In this document: piece after piece, positions 35,542 through 44,272 of the stretch
Position numbering within the stretch: position 1 is the first letter of the stretch
Layout: each line of letters begins with the position of its first letter
Source: Clostridia bacterium
GTDB lineage: Bacteria > Bacillota > Clostridia > Christensenellales > Aristaeellaceae
NCBI GenBank assembly: GCA_017543905.1
Contig: JAFYFC010000021.1
Location: forward strand, 1 to 54,321
DNA length: 54,321 nt
Reading direction: 5' to 3'
The notes under the pieces: model-generated
What the model was told of the DNA's origin: nothing
What the model saw: the letters and a program-made list of their open reading frames with translations, nothing else
Database searches by the model: none
Position numbers and translations under genes: made by a program

Positions 35542-36699
35542 TCAGCCCTTGATACCGCCGCGGGCTACGCCGCGTACGATCTGCTTGCGCGCGAACAGGA
35601 ACAAAAGCAGCATGGGCATGACGACCATCGTCGCGCCGGCCATTATGAGCTCGTACTTTATGCCCACCTCTGTCGTGAACGTGACCAGCGCCCACGGGAG
35701 AGTGCGCACCTCGTCGCGCGAAATGACCAGCTGCGGCCACATGAAGGAGTTCCAGCTCGCCATGGCGTTCAGCAGTATGATAGTGACCAGCGAGGGCGAG
35801 GCTATCGGCACCATGACCTTCCACAGATACTGCCAGTTGCCCGCGCCGTCCACCTGCGATGAGTAATACAGACTGTCAGGCACACTGTCGAAGAAGTTCC
35901 TGAGTATGTACGTATAGAATATGGAGCTGGTGAACGGCAGAATGAGCGCCGCGAGCGTATCGCGCATTCCGAGCCTCGTAATGGTCTGGTAGTTCGTGAT
36001 GACCAACAGCTCGAAGGGCACCATCATCATGCTCAGAAGCAGCGTGAACAGCAGATTGCGCCCGGGAAATCTGAGCCGCGAGAACGCAAACGCCGCGAGC
36101 ACCGTGGTGAACATGACCACCGCGACGGAGCATACGCACACGAATATGCTGTTGAAGAAGTATTTCCCGAAGGGCGCGGTATGCCACGCTTCGGTATAGT
36201 TGGAGAAATTCGTCCAGCTCTCGGGCAGCATGTTGGGCGGGAAACGGTTCATTTCCGGCGCTGTCTTGAAGGATGAGGAAATCATCCAGTAGAACGGGAA
36301 TACCATGAATATCGCGCCCAGCGTGAGCAGAAGATAGGTGGTCTTCTTAAGCAGCACGACCGCGGCCACAAATATTACCAGTCCTGCGCAGAACACGACG
36401 AGCCGCGTTTTGTACGCGCCCGCGTCGGCGGAGCTTGCATTTGCGGCTATGCCGAGCAGCTTGGCGCCTTCGTCGCTGGTGCTGTTTACGTTCCACTCGG
36501 TCATTTTCGCTTCGGCGCTGTCGAGCGCCTGCATCGCTTCAAAAAGCGTCAGATCCTCGCCGTGTATTTTTGCGATCTTCTGGTACGTGCTCGCGTAGGA
36601 GCCTACGGGCATGGAGAAGGGGTAGGCAAATATCATGATAAGCAGACCCGCAAGCAGTAACGCGAGATATATTATGGTTTTCATGTCAGGCTTTCTCAT
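35542..36699 (-). CDS. Carbohydrate ABC permease (MalG type) with extra N-terminal outer module
   Basis: This 385-residue permease is about 100 residues longer than usual. The C-terminal 285 residues are an ordinary MalG/UgpE permease with six membrane segments and the EAA loop QVDGAGNWQYLWKVMVPI. In front lies an extra membrane helix (about 8-28), then an outer segment of about 70 residues rich in Ala, Glu and Ser, then another helix (about 99-118). The partner at 36716 has a similar, larger addition. It is last in the operon SBP-ATPase-MalF-MalG. The added parts may help dock the binding protein (inference). Confidence 0.93.
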   Translation of the reverse strand: MRKPDMKTIIYLALLLAGLLIMIFAYPFSMPVGSYASTYQKIAKIHGEDLTLFEAMQALDSAEAKMTEWNVNSTSDEGAKLLGIAANASSADAGAYKTRLVVFCAGLVIFVAAVVLLKKTTYLLLTLGAIFMVFPFYWMISSSFKTAPEMNRFPPNMLPESWTNFSNYTEAWHTAPFGKYFFNSIFVCVCSVAVVMFTTVLAAFAFSRLRFPGRNLLFTLLLSMMMVPFELLVITNYQTITRLGMRDTLAALILPFTSSIFYTYILRNFFDSVPDSLYYSSQVDGAGNWQYLWKVMVPIASPSLVTIILLNAMASWNSFMWPQLVISRDEVRTLPWALVTFTTEVGIKYELIMAGATMVVMPMLLLFLFARKQIVRGVARGGIKG

Positions 36700-36715
36700 G
36701 CTTACGCCTCCTTTA

Positions 36716-38308
36716 TCATTGATATACCCATTTGCGCTGCAGGAACTTCTGCAGCATGGTGAACACGAAGATTATCACGAACAGCACCATCGCCGCCGCT
36801 GCGGCTATGCCCAGGCTGTGCGTGCCGTCCGCAGTCTGTATGTTGTTGAATATGTACCATGCCACGGTTTCCATCTGATAGTCCTGCGGGCTGCCGTTCC
36901 ACAGCACGAACACGTCGGTGTATACCTTGAACGCGGATATGCTGTTTATTATGAGCACGAGGCCTATCGTGGGGGAGAGCAGCGGCACCGTTATCCTGAA
37001 GAATATGCGCGCGGGCTTGCTGCCGTCCACCTTCGCGACGGTATACAAACTGTCGTCTATGTTCTGCAGACCGCTCAGCAGCAGTATTATCGTGAAGGGC
37101 AGACTGCTCCATACGCCGTAGATTATGAGCACAGCCATCGAGATCGCGTGGTCGGCGGCGCCGGACTGCAGCCAGTTGATGTTGTTAGGCGCTCCGAAAA
37201 ACTGCGTAAAGAAGTTGATGAGCGCGTTTATAAGGCCGTTTTGCGTGTTGAACATCCATCTCCATACCAGACCTACCGCAGTCGCGGTGGTGACCATCGG
37301 CATGAAGTACGCGGTCTGAAACAGCGAGTTAAGCTTTGACTTGCGGTTCAGAAGGTGCGCAACGACTATCGCGATCGCGGCTGTTATCGGTACGGTGAAC
37401 AGCACGAACAGCGCGGTGTTTCTGAGCGCGCGCATGAACTGGGTTTTGCCCATTCCGTTCAGTATAAAGTTGTAATTGCCCAGTCCCCAGCCGGTAGCGG
37501 TGCCTAAATTGTTGCCTGTGAGCTTGTAATTCTCCTGAAAGCTCATTATAAGCACTCGGATCATCGGGTACAGCGTGAACACGCCGACGCCCACGAGGAA
37601 GGGCAGCAGATAGTCGAACGGTTCGATAGCCTGTCCCACGCGCGCCCGGCCCTCGGAATCCTTCGTGAACCACAGCGCGCACAATACTCCCGCCAGCAGC
37701 AGGCACGCTATGCCGATTATAAGTATCGCCGTGCCGTAATAGATTATTACGTAATGCTGCGTGTTGCGGGCGTTCATGGTGCCGCGGACGTCTTTGGAGG
37801 TGATGCTTTCGGCGCTTGCGCGCGCTTCGGCGGTAAGCTCCTGTATCAGCTGCAGCTGCGCGCCTGCGACTTTCTGCTTAAGCTTCGTACCGGTTGCCTC
37901 GTCACTGTCTGAGCTGATCACGTCGAAGGCGCGGTCGGTGTAGGTCGCGATCGCTTTTAAAAGCGCGTCTTCGTCGGGCAGGCCGGAGGCGATGTCCGCG
38001 TCGAGCGCTTCGTTCACGCTCTTGCGCTTGTTGTTCATCACCTTGTTCTTAATGGAGTTTTTGCTTACCTCAAACTCCTCGAACAAGGCGCTGAGACGCG
38101 GCTCGAGCCCGCTGGCTTTATCCTTGTAGACCTTGAGACGCGCGGTATCGGAATAGCTGTCGGTCGCCTTTGCGAGCTTTGAGTTGCCGATGACGCCCGT
38201 GACGATCAGCGCGATGCCCAGTACAGCAAACAGCGCGATATGCACGAGCACGCGCATGTTGCCGCGGCGCATGTGCCGCCTTTTGACGGCTATGTTTGGT
38301 GTGCTCAT
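36716..38308 (-). CDS. Sugar ABC permease (MalF type) with large N-terminal extracytoplasmic coiled domain
   Basis: This 530-residue permease has about 210 residues before the ordinary MalF/UgpA core. The first membrane helix is near 19-42. An outer helical region of about 140 residues follows (LKVYKDKASGLEPRLSALFEE onward, with a coiled-coil-like pattern and many Lys/Glu/Ser). A second helix near 187-210 leads into the normal core (PFDYLLPFLVGVGVFTLYP). The EAA loop is KVDGSKPARIFFRITVPLL. E. coli MalF also has a large outer domain (P2), but between later helices. It overlaps neither neighbour and lies 3 bases after the ATPase stop. Confidence 0.93.
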   Translation of the reverse strand: MSTPNIAVKRRHMRRGNMRVLVHIALFAVLGIALIVTGVIGNSKLAKATDSYSDTARLKVYKDKASGLEPRLSALFEEFEVSKNSIKNKVMNNKRKSVNEALDADIASGLPDEDALLKAIATYTDRAFDVISSDSDEATGTKLKQKVAGAQLQLIQELTAEARASAESITSKDVRGTMNARNTQHYVIIYYGTAILIIGIACLLLAGVLCALWFTKDSEGRARVGQAIEPFDYLLPFLVGVGVFTLYPMIRVLIMSFQENYKLTGNNLGTATGWGLGNYNFILNGMGKTQFMRALRNTALFVLFTVPITAAIAIVVAHLLNRKSKLNSLFQTAYFMPMVTTATAVGLVWRWMFNTQNGLINALINFFTQFFGAPNNINWLQSGAADHAISMAVLIIYGVWSSLPFTIILLLSGLQNIDDSLYTVAKVDGSKPARIFFRITVPLLSPTIGLVLIINSISAFKVYTDVFVLWNGSPQDYQMETVAWYIFNNIQTADGTHSLGIAAAAAMVLFVIIFVFTMLQKFLQRKWVYQ

Positions 38309-38311
38309 ATC

Positions 38312-39385
38312 TTACGCCTCCGGGTCCAGACGCTCGCCGGTGTTCGCGTCGAACAGGAATACGCCGCGCTTTTTGAGCCCGAGTCTGGTTTTGACGCCGG
38401 GCTTGAAGCCGTATTCCGAGGACAGGAAGGCGCGCACCACCGTATCGCCGATTTTGAGCTGCGCCATCTCGTCCTTGCCCAGCTCGTACAGGTTCAGTAT
38501 CTCGCAGTCTATCGTATCCAGACCGTTCGTTTCGGAGGTGAAGCTTTCGCTGCGCACGGACAGGTTGACAGAGCCGCTAAAGTCTATGCTTTCGAAGCGC
38601 GCGAGCTTTATGCGCTCGCCCGAGCCGTCCGGCGTAAACCAGCCCTTGTCGAACGTACCGGGTATGTTGTTTATGGGAGGCGTGCCGAGGAAGGAGGCCA
38701 CGAATTGGTTGGCGGGCTGGTCGTACAGACGCTGCGGCGCGTCGTACTGCTGCTTTACGCCGAGCTTCATCAGCACTATATGGTCGCTTATGGACATGGC
38801 CTCTTCCTGGTCGTGGGTTACGAATATCGTGGTGACCTTGGTCTCCTGCTGTATGCGGCGGATCTCCTCGCGCAGCTCGAGGCGCAGTCTCGCGTCAAGG
38901 TTTGAAAGCGGCTCGTCAAGCAGCAAAAGACGCGGCTTTTTTACCAGCGCGCGCGCGATGGCGACGCGCTGCTGCTGGCCGCCGCTCATCTGCTTGGGCT
39001 TGCGGGCGAGCATGTTGTCCACGTGCACCAGACGCGCCATTTCCATCGCGCGCTCTATGCGCTCTTCCTTCGGCACCTTCTGTATTTCAAGCGGGAAACA
39101 GATGTTCTTGAGCACAGACATGTGCGGATACAGCGCGTAATTCTGGAACACCAGTCCTATGCCGCGCTCCTCGGGCGGCAGTCTGGTCACGTCGTCGTCG
39201 TCGAACCAGATATGGCCGTCCGTTACCGGCAGTATGCCTGCCAGCATGTTCAGGATCGTGGATTTGCCGCAGCCGGAGGGACCCAGCAGGGCAATCAGTT
39301 CACCGTCGTTAAGCTCCACGTTGAAGTGGTCAACCGCGTGTTTGTTGCCGAAGGTCTTTGTCAGGTTTTCGAGTCTGACGCGCAT
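38312..39385 (-). CDS. Sugar ABC transporter ATP-binding protein (MalK/UgpC/MsmK type)
   Basis: This 357-residue ATPase energises sugar import. Walker A is GPSGCGKST (35-43), the Q-loop LVFQNYALYP, the signature MSGGQQQR (133-140), Walker B LLLLDEP (153-159) and the H-loop VTHDQEEAM. The C-terminal regulatory TOBE/MalK-like domain spans about 235-357. It lies between the binding protein and the permeases. ATPases of this kind are often shared, so it may also serve the permeases at 2531-4298, which have none. Confidence 0.96.
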   Translation of the reverse strand: MRVRLENLTKTFGNKHAVDHFNVELNDGELIALLGPSGCGKSTILNMLAGILPVTDGHIWFDDDDVTRLPPEERGIGLVFQNYALYPHMSVLKNICFPLEIQKVPKEERIERAMEMARLVHVDNMLARKPKQMSGGQQQRVAIARALVKKPRLLLLDEPLSNLDARLRLELREEIRRIQQETKVTTIFVTHDQEEAMSISDHIVLMKLGVKQQYDAPQRLYDQPANQFVASFLGTPPINNIPGTFDKGWFTPDGSGERIKLARFESIDFSGSVNLSVRSESFTSETNGLDTIDCEILNLYELGKDEMAQLKIGDTVVRAFLSSEYGFKPGVKTRLGLKKRGVFLFDANTGERLDPEA

Positions 39386-39412
39386 ACGAATCTCTCCTTG
39401 CTAATAAATTGT

Positions 39413-39458
39413 GCCTGTTGCAAGACCTCGCTTTCATAAGCGGGGCGTTGCGACAGGC
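39413..39458 (-). promoter_or_regulatory. Long hairpin in the leader of the ATPase gene
   Basis: An 11-bp outer stem (GCCTGTTGCAA with its complement, one wobble, 39413-39423 with 39448-39458) encloses an inner CGCTT/AAGCG hairpin. It sits 28 bases before the ATPase start, downstream of the terminator, and may protect or control the downstream transcript. Confidence 0.55.
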
Positions 39459-39466
39459 GCAGAACT

Positions 39467-39500
39467 AAAACGGGCTTACGCGCCTGTACGCGTAAGCCCG
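39467..39500 (-). terminator. Intra-operon terminator after the solute-binding protein gene
   Basis: Perfect 12-bp stem CGGGCTTACGCG/CGCGTAAGCCCG (39471-39482 with 39489-39500) followed on the minus strand by TTTTAG. Leaky termination here would give far more binding protein than transporter, a common arrangement. Confidence 0.85.
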
Positions 39501-39510
39501 CGGGTATAGT

Positions 39511-40764
39511 TTATTCTGCGCCCTTCAGAGCGGCGTTGCAGTTCTCTACGCAGGCATCCCAGGCATCGCTGACGCTGATGTCGTTGATGGCGGCGTTGTT
39601 GACTGCGGCCACGATCTCGTTGCGCACGGTGGAGGCGCCGGTGACGGCGGGCAGGCTGCCCGCGATGTCGAGGTGAGCGCCTACTGCGTTCAGAGCCTGT
39701 ATCGCGGCGGAGTCGCCGGAAATGTACTCTTCGTACGCGGGCAGAGCCTTGGTCCAGCTGTAGGGAGCCAGCGCGTTCACGGCCTGCACCCAGCCGATGT
39801 TGACTTCGGCGGAGATGAAGTACTTCACGAACTCGTAGGCGCCCTGAGCGCGGGCGTCGTCGTCATAGTAGAATACGATGGGGCCGCGGTTCCAGGAAGG
39901 ATACCAGGTCTCGGCGGGCATGGGAGCCATGGCGAACTCGAATCCGTCGGGAGTGATGTAGGGATAGCCGGCGCAGGAGCCGATATAGGCGGCGGTGGCA
40001 CCGGAGTTGAAGTCGGTGGAGAAATAGTCGGCGGACGCCTTGAGCTGGAACAGGCCTTCCTTCGCGCAGTCGACCAGCCACTGGATCTTCGCCTTCATGG
40101 AGTCGGTGCCGAAGGTGACGCACTTGTTCTCTACGTCGATATAGCCGCAGCCGTCTTCCATTATGAACATCTGGATGCAGTCGGTGAGGGAGTCAAAGCC
40201 CAGACCGGGGATGCCCTTCTGAGTCAGGATGACGCGGCAGTTCTCTTCCATCTCGGCCCAGGTGGTGGGAACGGAGAGACCCAGCTCGTCGTATATGGTC
40301 TTGTTGTAGTAAAGGATGGGGCCGGTGGTGTAGGCGGGCAGATAGTGGATTATGCCGTCGGAGAAGCCGTTGACTTCGCCGTCCATAACGCCCTGCGCGA
40401 GGCTGTCGTCAAAGCCTTCGATGCCGATTTCGTCGTCGTAAATGTACTGGCTGAGGTCCGCTACCAGACCGAGATCGACGTACTCGGCCGCTTCGGACGC
40501 ATAGTTGAATATGATGTCGGGGCCGTCGCCGCTCTTGACAGCGGTCTTAACGGTGTTGGTGAAGCCGGAGTATGCCTGAGACAGCACCTCGACGGTGTAC
40601 TTGTCGCTCGTGGCATTGAAGTCCTCAGCGGCTTTTACCAGATAAGCTTCCTGATCCTTGGTGAAGGTGTGCCAGATGGTGACTGTGGTCTTGCCTTCCT
40701 CGGCAAAGCCTGCCATGGAGAGCACGAACACCAGCGCGAGCACTACTGCAAGCAGTTTCTTCAT
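39511..40764 (-). CDS. Extracellular sugar-binding protein
   Basis: This 417-residue family 1 binding protein shows VTIWHTFTKDQEAYLVKAAEDFN at the start of the mature part, typical of UgpB/MalE-like proteins, and GPDIIFNY near residue 90. The signal peptide (1-21) ends MAGFA, with no cysteine, so the protein lacks a lipobox and should be released by signal peptidase I or remain anchored by its signal. AGGAGG precedes the ATG. It is first in the operon and followed by a terminator. The substrate is a carbohydrate of unknown type. Confidence 0.93.
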   Translation of the reverse strand: MKKLLAVVLALVFVLSMAGFAEEGKTTVTIWHTFTKDQEAYLVKAAEDFNATSDKYTVEVLSQAYSGFTNTVKTAVKSGDGPDIIFNYASEAAEYVDLGLVADLSQYIYDDEIGIEGFDDSLAQGVMDGEVNGFSDGIIHYLPAYTTGPILYYNKTIYDELGLSVPTTWAEMEENCRVILTQKGIPGLGFDSLTDCIQMFIMEDGCGYIDVENKCVTFGTDSMKAKIQWLVDCAKEGLFQLKASADYFSTDFNSGATAAYIGSCAGYPYITPDGFEFAMAPMPAETWYPSWNRGPIVFYYDDDARAQGAYEFVKYFISAEVNIGWVQAVNALAPYSWTKALPAYEEYISGDSAAIQALNAVGAHLDIAGSLPAVTGASTVRNEIVAAVNNAAINDISVSDAWDACVENCNAALKGAE

Positions 40765-40815
40765 TTAAAGATTCCTCCTGACGAATTTTACGGATGTTCT
40801 CACCCGTGTACAGAC

Positions 40816-40844
40816 ATTTTAGAACATTTGCGGAAAAAACACAA
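40816..40844 (-). promoter_or_regulatory. Probable promoter of the second sugar ABC operon
   Basis: Minus strand: TTGTGT (40844-40839), a 17-bp spacer, and TAAAAT (40821-40816). The -35 is weak, which suits a regulated sugar operon. No operator was recognised. Confidence 0.6.
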
Positions 40845-40887
40845 GGGATATTCGGTTTTTTTGCGTTAATTTAATCAACGCCCGCAC

Positions 40888-40916
40888 TTGACAGTGGGAG
40901 AATATACATATAAAAT
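40888..40916 (+). promoter_or_regulatory. Sigma-A promoter of the RsmF-like gene
   Basis: TTGACA (40888-40893), a 17-bp spacer, and TAAAAT (40911-40916), divergent from the ABC promoter and 74 bases before the ATG. Confidence 0.88.
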
Positions 40917-40989
40917 CTGAATAAATTACAAGACCCTGCCGAATGTGCGCGCGGCCCGGCGGGACAAGGCGTGAACGAACGGAGGACGT

Positions 40990-42351
40990 ATGCTGCCCGA
41001 TGGATTTTTGCGCGGTATCCGGGAATTGATCCCGGACGAATACGGGGAGTTTCTCGCCTCGCAGGACAGGCCGCCCGTACGCGCGCTCAGGATAAACACG
41101 CTTAAGCGCGGCAGCGCGGCAGCGTCTGCGCCGTTCGTGCGCGAGGATAAGCCGGAGGTGCCGTGGGAGATGTACGGCAGGTACATAAAGGCAGATGCGC
41201 GTCCGGGCGCGTCTGCGGCGCACGCTGCGGGTGCGTTCTATATACAGGACGCCTCCGCTATGGCGCCGGTCGCCGTGCTCGACCCAAAGCCGGGCGAGGC
41301 GGTGCTGGATATGTGCGCCGCGCCGGGCGGCAAGGCGTCCCAGATCGCCGCGCGTCTGCAGGGCGAGGGCGTGCTGTTTGCAAACGAATATGTCAGAAGC
41401 CGCGTGTCCGTGCTCAGAAGCAATCTCGAGCGGCTGGGCGTCGTCAACGCCTGCGTCACAAATTCGGACACCGGGGCGTACAGGAAAAACCTGCCTGAGT
41501 TTTTCGACGCGGTGCTTGCGGACGCGCCCTGCTCCGGAGAGGGCATGTTCCGCCGCGACGCAAACGCCGTAAGCGAATGGACACCGGATGCGCCTGATGT
41601 CTGCGCGCGCAGACAGGCGGAGATACTCGACTGCGCCGCGGCGTGCGTAAGGCCCGGCGGACGGCTCGTATACTCCACCTGCACGTTCAACCGCACCGAA
41701 AACGAGACGACGGTGCAGGCCTTCCTTAAAAGACATCCCGAATTCGAGCCGGGTGATTACTTTCTCGAGGGAATAGGCGCTTCCCGGGACGGCTGCCTGC
41801 GCCTGTGGCCGCACAGGATAGAGGGCGAGGGACATTTCGTGTGCAGGCTCGAAAAGCGCGGGAGGAGTGAAGCGCGTGATGGCAAGCGCGCGCCGCGCCG
41901 CAAAAAAGCGCCGGCGGAGCTCGACTTACTGTACAGAGACTGCGTGTGCGCGCTTCCGCGCGGCATAGCGGAATGCAGAGGCGGCGAGCTTATGCTTTTG
42001 CCCGAAGGCATGCCGGACGTTTCGGGAATATACGCTGTTTCGGCGGGACTGCCGCTTGCCCGCGTCGGCAGAAGCCATATAGAGCCCTCTCATGCGCTCG
42101 CGATGGCGCTTGCGCCTGAAAACGCGTTAAGGTGCGTGCAGCTGGACAGCGTACAGGCGGGCAGGTTTCTTCAGGGCGAAGAGCTCGCCTGCGACGCCAC
42201 GCCCGGCTGGACGCTGATGTGCTTTAACGGTCTGCCTCTCGGCTGGGGCAAGGCGTCCGGCGGCGTCATAAAAAACCATCTGCCGAAGGGACTGCGGCTG
42301 CGCGGCGGGCACAGCGTGGATACGCCTTATACGGATACGGAAGCGCAGTAA
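40990..42351 (+). CDS. RsmF-like rRNA (cytosine-C5) methyltransferase
   Basis: This 453-residue NOL1/NOP2/Sun-family enzyme methylates C5 of a cytosine in 16S rRNA. The SAM-binding motif is LDMCAAPGGKASQI; the catalytic cysteines are C181 in DAPCSGEGMFR and C231 in YSTCTFN. C-terminal RsmF-type domains (about 290-450) bind rRNA. The ATG follows GGAGG with normal spacing. It has its own promoter and is the first plus-strand gene before the cell-wall run. The exact target position is not proven. Confidence 0.95.
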   Translation: MLPDGFLRGIRELIPDEYGEFLASQDRPPVRALRINTLKRGSAAASAPFVREDKPEVPWEMYGRYIKADARPGASAAHAAGAFYIQDASAMAPVAVLDPKPGEAVLDMCAAPGGKASQIAARLQGEGVLFANEYVRSRVSVLRSNLERLGVVNACVTNSDTGAYRKNLPEFFDAVLADAPCSGEGMFRRDANAVSEWTPDAPDVCARRQAEILDCAAACVRPGGRLVYSTCTFNRTENETTVQAFLKRHPEFEPGDYFLEGIGASRDGCLRLWPHRIEGEGHFVCRLEKRGRSEARDGKRAPRRKKAPAELDLLYRDCVCALPRGIAECRGGELMLLPEGMPDVSGIYAVSAGLPLARVGRSHIEPSHALAMALAPENALRCVQLDSVQAGRFLQGEELACDATPGWTLMCFNGLPLGWGKASGGVIKNHLPKGLRLRGGHSVDTPYTDTEAQ

Positions 42352-42372
42352 CCTGCCGTCCGGATTTTACGG

Positions 42373-42401
42373 TTGAAAAAGCGCGGGCTTTGCGCTATAA
42401 T
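42373..42401 (+). promoter_or_regulatory. Sigma-A promoter of the cell-wall/MoxR operon
   Basis: TTGAAA (42373-42378), a 17-bp spacer, and TATAAT (42396-42401). The start of transcription would be about 20 bases before the FHA gene. There is no terminator between here and 50993. Confidence 0.88.
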
Positions 42402-42427
42402 TGCAGCAAACTTATTCGGAGGAACGT

Positions 42428-42928
42428 GTGTCTCATACTTATCAGGTCTGGGCGCTGGTGCTCAGATACGTTCTGGCGGCGCTGGGGCTCGCGGTTGCGC
42501 TGCGCGCCCTGTACATGACGGTGCGCGACGGCCGCAGCGCCGCGCGCATACGCGCCACGCATAACTCCTACGGCGCGGTGGGCGTGCTTAGCGTGCTGCC
42601 GGCGGGCAAGCTCGGCAAAGCGCAGAAATACAGCCTCGCACGCAGCGGGAGCGTAGGCGGAGGAAGCAAGTGCGACGTCAGAATAAAGGGCATGGGACTC
42701 AAAAACCCGCATTTCGAATATGAGATAACGCGTAGGACATTGCAAATAACTCCTGCAAGCGGCGGCGACGTGCGTATGCCGGGCGACAAAAGCGCCCGCG
42801 CCGGCACGTTTTCAGTCGCACAGGGACAGCACATACTCGCGGGCCGCGCGGAAATGTGCTTTCAGCTGTCTAAGCCCCGAGCGGCGGCGCGCAGCCCGCT
42901 GAACAAACGCGTTTACAGGGAGAAATAA
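42428..42928 (+). CDS. Membrane-anchored FHA domain protein
   Basis: This 166-residue protein has one N-terminal membrane helix (about 6-29) and a C-terminal forkhead-associated domain (about 60-150). FHA features are YSLARSGSVGGGSKCDVRI and KNPHFEYEI. The canonical SxxHa reads KNPHFE, so the serine is replaced and phosphothreonine binding is uncertain. GTG start at 42428 with GGAGG upstream; a TTG at 42401 overlaps the promoter. It opens the operon before FtsW/RodA and the PBP, the same neighbourhood as FhaB-RodA-PbpA in Actinobacteria. Confidence 0.85.
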   Translation: MSHTYQVWALVLRYVLAALGLAVALRALYMTVRDGRSAARIRATHNSYGAVGVLSVLPAGKLGKAQKYSLARSGSVGGGSKCDVRIKGMGLKNPHFEYEITRRTLQITPASGGDVRMPGDKSARAGTFSVAQGQHILAGRAEMCFQLSKPRAAARSPLNKRVYREK

Positions 42929-42934
42929 GCCTGC

Positions 42935-44272
42935 ATGAGCCGTCTGCGTCTTAAAAAGCAAAACGCGCAAGCCGAAAGCTTCAAAAAACTGCTGTACAGA
43001 ACCAACGAGCAGCCGCTTTTATTTCTCGTGTGCGCGTTTCAGATAATCTGCATGGCGCTATTGACGTTCAAGACCGCGGACGGGAAAGCGGACATATTTT
43101 CGCTCAGGATGCTGTTTTTGCTGCCGTTTGGCACGTATGCGGCTCTTAAGCTGGTTTCGCGTATGTGGCCGATAGACAGGGCGCTGTTTCTGCTGACCGC
43201 GTTTTTGTGTTCGCTGAGCGTAATCACGCTGCGTGCGGTTTTCACCACCACGTCTAAGGCGGAGACACAGGCGCTTTATCTGCCGATCGGCTTTGCGGCA
43301 ATGCTGATCGGAATCTGCGTTTCGCGGACGTTTATGTCCTGCAGCGGATTCCTGCGGGCGGCTATGCTGCCCTGCCTTGCGCTGATGGCGCTCCCGCTCG
43401 CGTTTACGACCGCGTCCGCCGCGCGCAGCTGGGTAAAGCTCGGCACGTTCCAGTTTCAGCCCTCCGAGCTTCTGAAGCCCGCGACGGCGCTTATACTTGC
43501 CTCGGAGTTTTCTCGGCCCGCAAAAAACGTTAAAGCGTGGCTGCCCGGCGCGCTGTTCGGCGCGGCGCTGTGCGCGGTGCTGCTCGTGCAGCGGGATTTA
43601 GGCGCGCTGTTTTTGTTTTTCATACTTACCATAGCGATGTTCACCGCGGGCACCGGTCACCGCAAAACCGCGCTGTGCGTGATACTGCTTGCGGGCATCC
43701 TGAGCGCCGTGTTCGTGACGTACGCCGACAGGATACAGGGCTTTTCGTATCTGTCGGCGCGCATGGCGATCTGGCGCGACCCCTGGAATACCGACATAGA
43801 AAGCGCCAGACAGATACGGCAGGGGCTGATTTCAATAGCCAGCGGCGGACTGTTCGGTTCGGGTCTGGGGCTCTCGAGCGCGCGCAAGGTCGCGGTCGTG
43901 GGCTCGGATTACATATTCGCGGCGGTGTCTGAGGAATTCGGAATGATATTTGCCCTCGGCGTGATAGCCGTATATTTCGTGATACTCCTGCGCGGCAGGA
44001 TGACAGCGTTAAGCTGCCGCAACCGCTTTCAGGCGCTGCTCGCCTTCGGCTGCGCGTTCGAGCTTACCTCGCAGATGCTGCTGATAGTCATGGGCAATCT
44101 GCACATAATCCCGCTGACGGGCGTAACGCTGCCTTTCGTTTCGGAGGGCGGCAGCTCGCTTGCGGGCAGCATGCTGCTTATGGGCATGCTGCTGGGAGTC
44201 GGCTCCATTAACGCGCAGGACGAATACGACGATCTGATGCGCGTAAGCGCGGGGCGGAGGGCGAAAACGTGA
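42935..44272 (+). CDS. FtsW/RodA/SpoVE family peptidoglycan glycosyltransferase
   Basis: This 445-residue SEDS protein polymerises lipid II into glycan strands. About ten membrane segments are visible. Conserved elements include GTFQFQPSELLKPA (SEDS PSE motif), ARMAIWRDPWN near residue 280, and the GGTSxxxx-like end region FVSEGGSSLAGSMLLMG. The start ATG follows a GGGAGA a few bases upstream. It overlaps the PBP gene by 4 bases, the usual SEDS-bPBP pairing. Whether it serves elongation, division or sporulation cannot be told. Confidence 0.95.
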   Translation: MSRLRLKKQNAQAESFKKLLYRTNEQPLLFLVCAFQIICMALLTFKTADGKADIFSLRMLFLLPFGTYAALKLVSRMWPIDRALFLLTAFLCSLSVITLRAVFTTTSKAETQALYLPIGFAAMLIGICVSRTFMSCSGFLRAAMLPCLALMALPLAFTTASAARSWVKLGTFQFQPSELLKPATALILASEFSRPAKNVKAWLPGALFGAALCAVLLVQRDLGALFLFFILTIAMFTAGTGHRKTALCVILLAGILSAVFVTYADRIQGFSYLSARMAIWRDPWNTDIESARQIRQGLISIASGGLFGSGLGLSSARKVAVVGSDYIFAAVSEEFGMIFALGVIAVYFVILLRGRMTALSCRNRFQALLAFGCAFELTSQMLLIVMGNLHIIPLTGVTLPFVSEGGSSLAGSMLLMGMLLGVGSINAQDEYDDLMRVSAGRRAKT

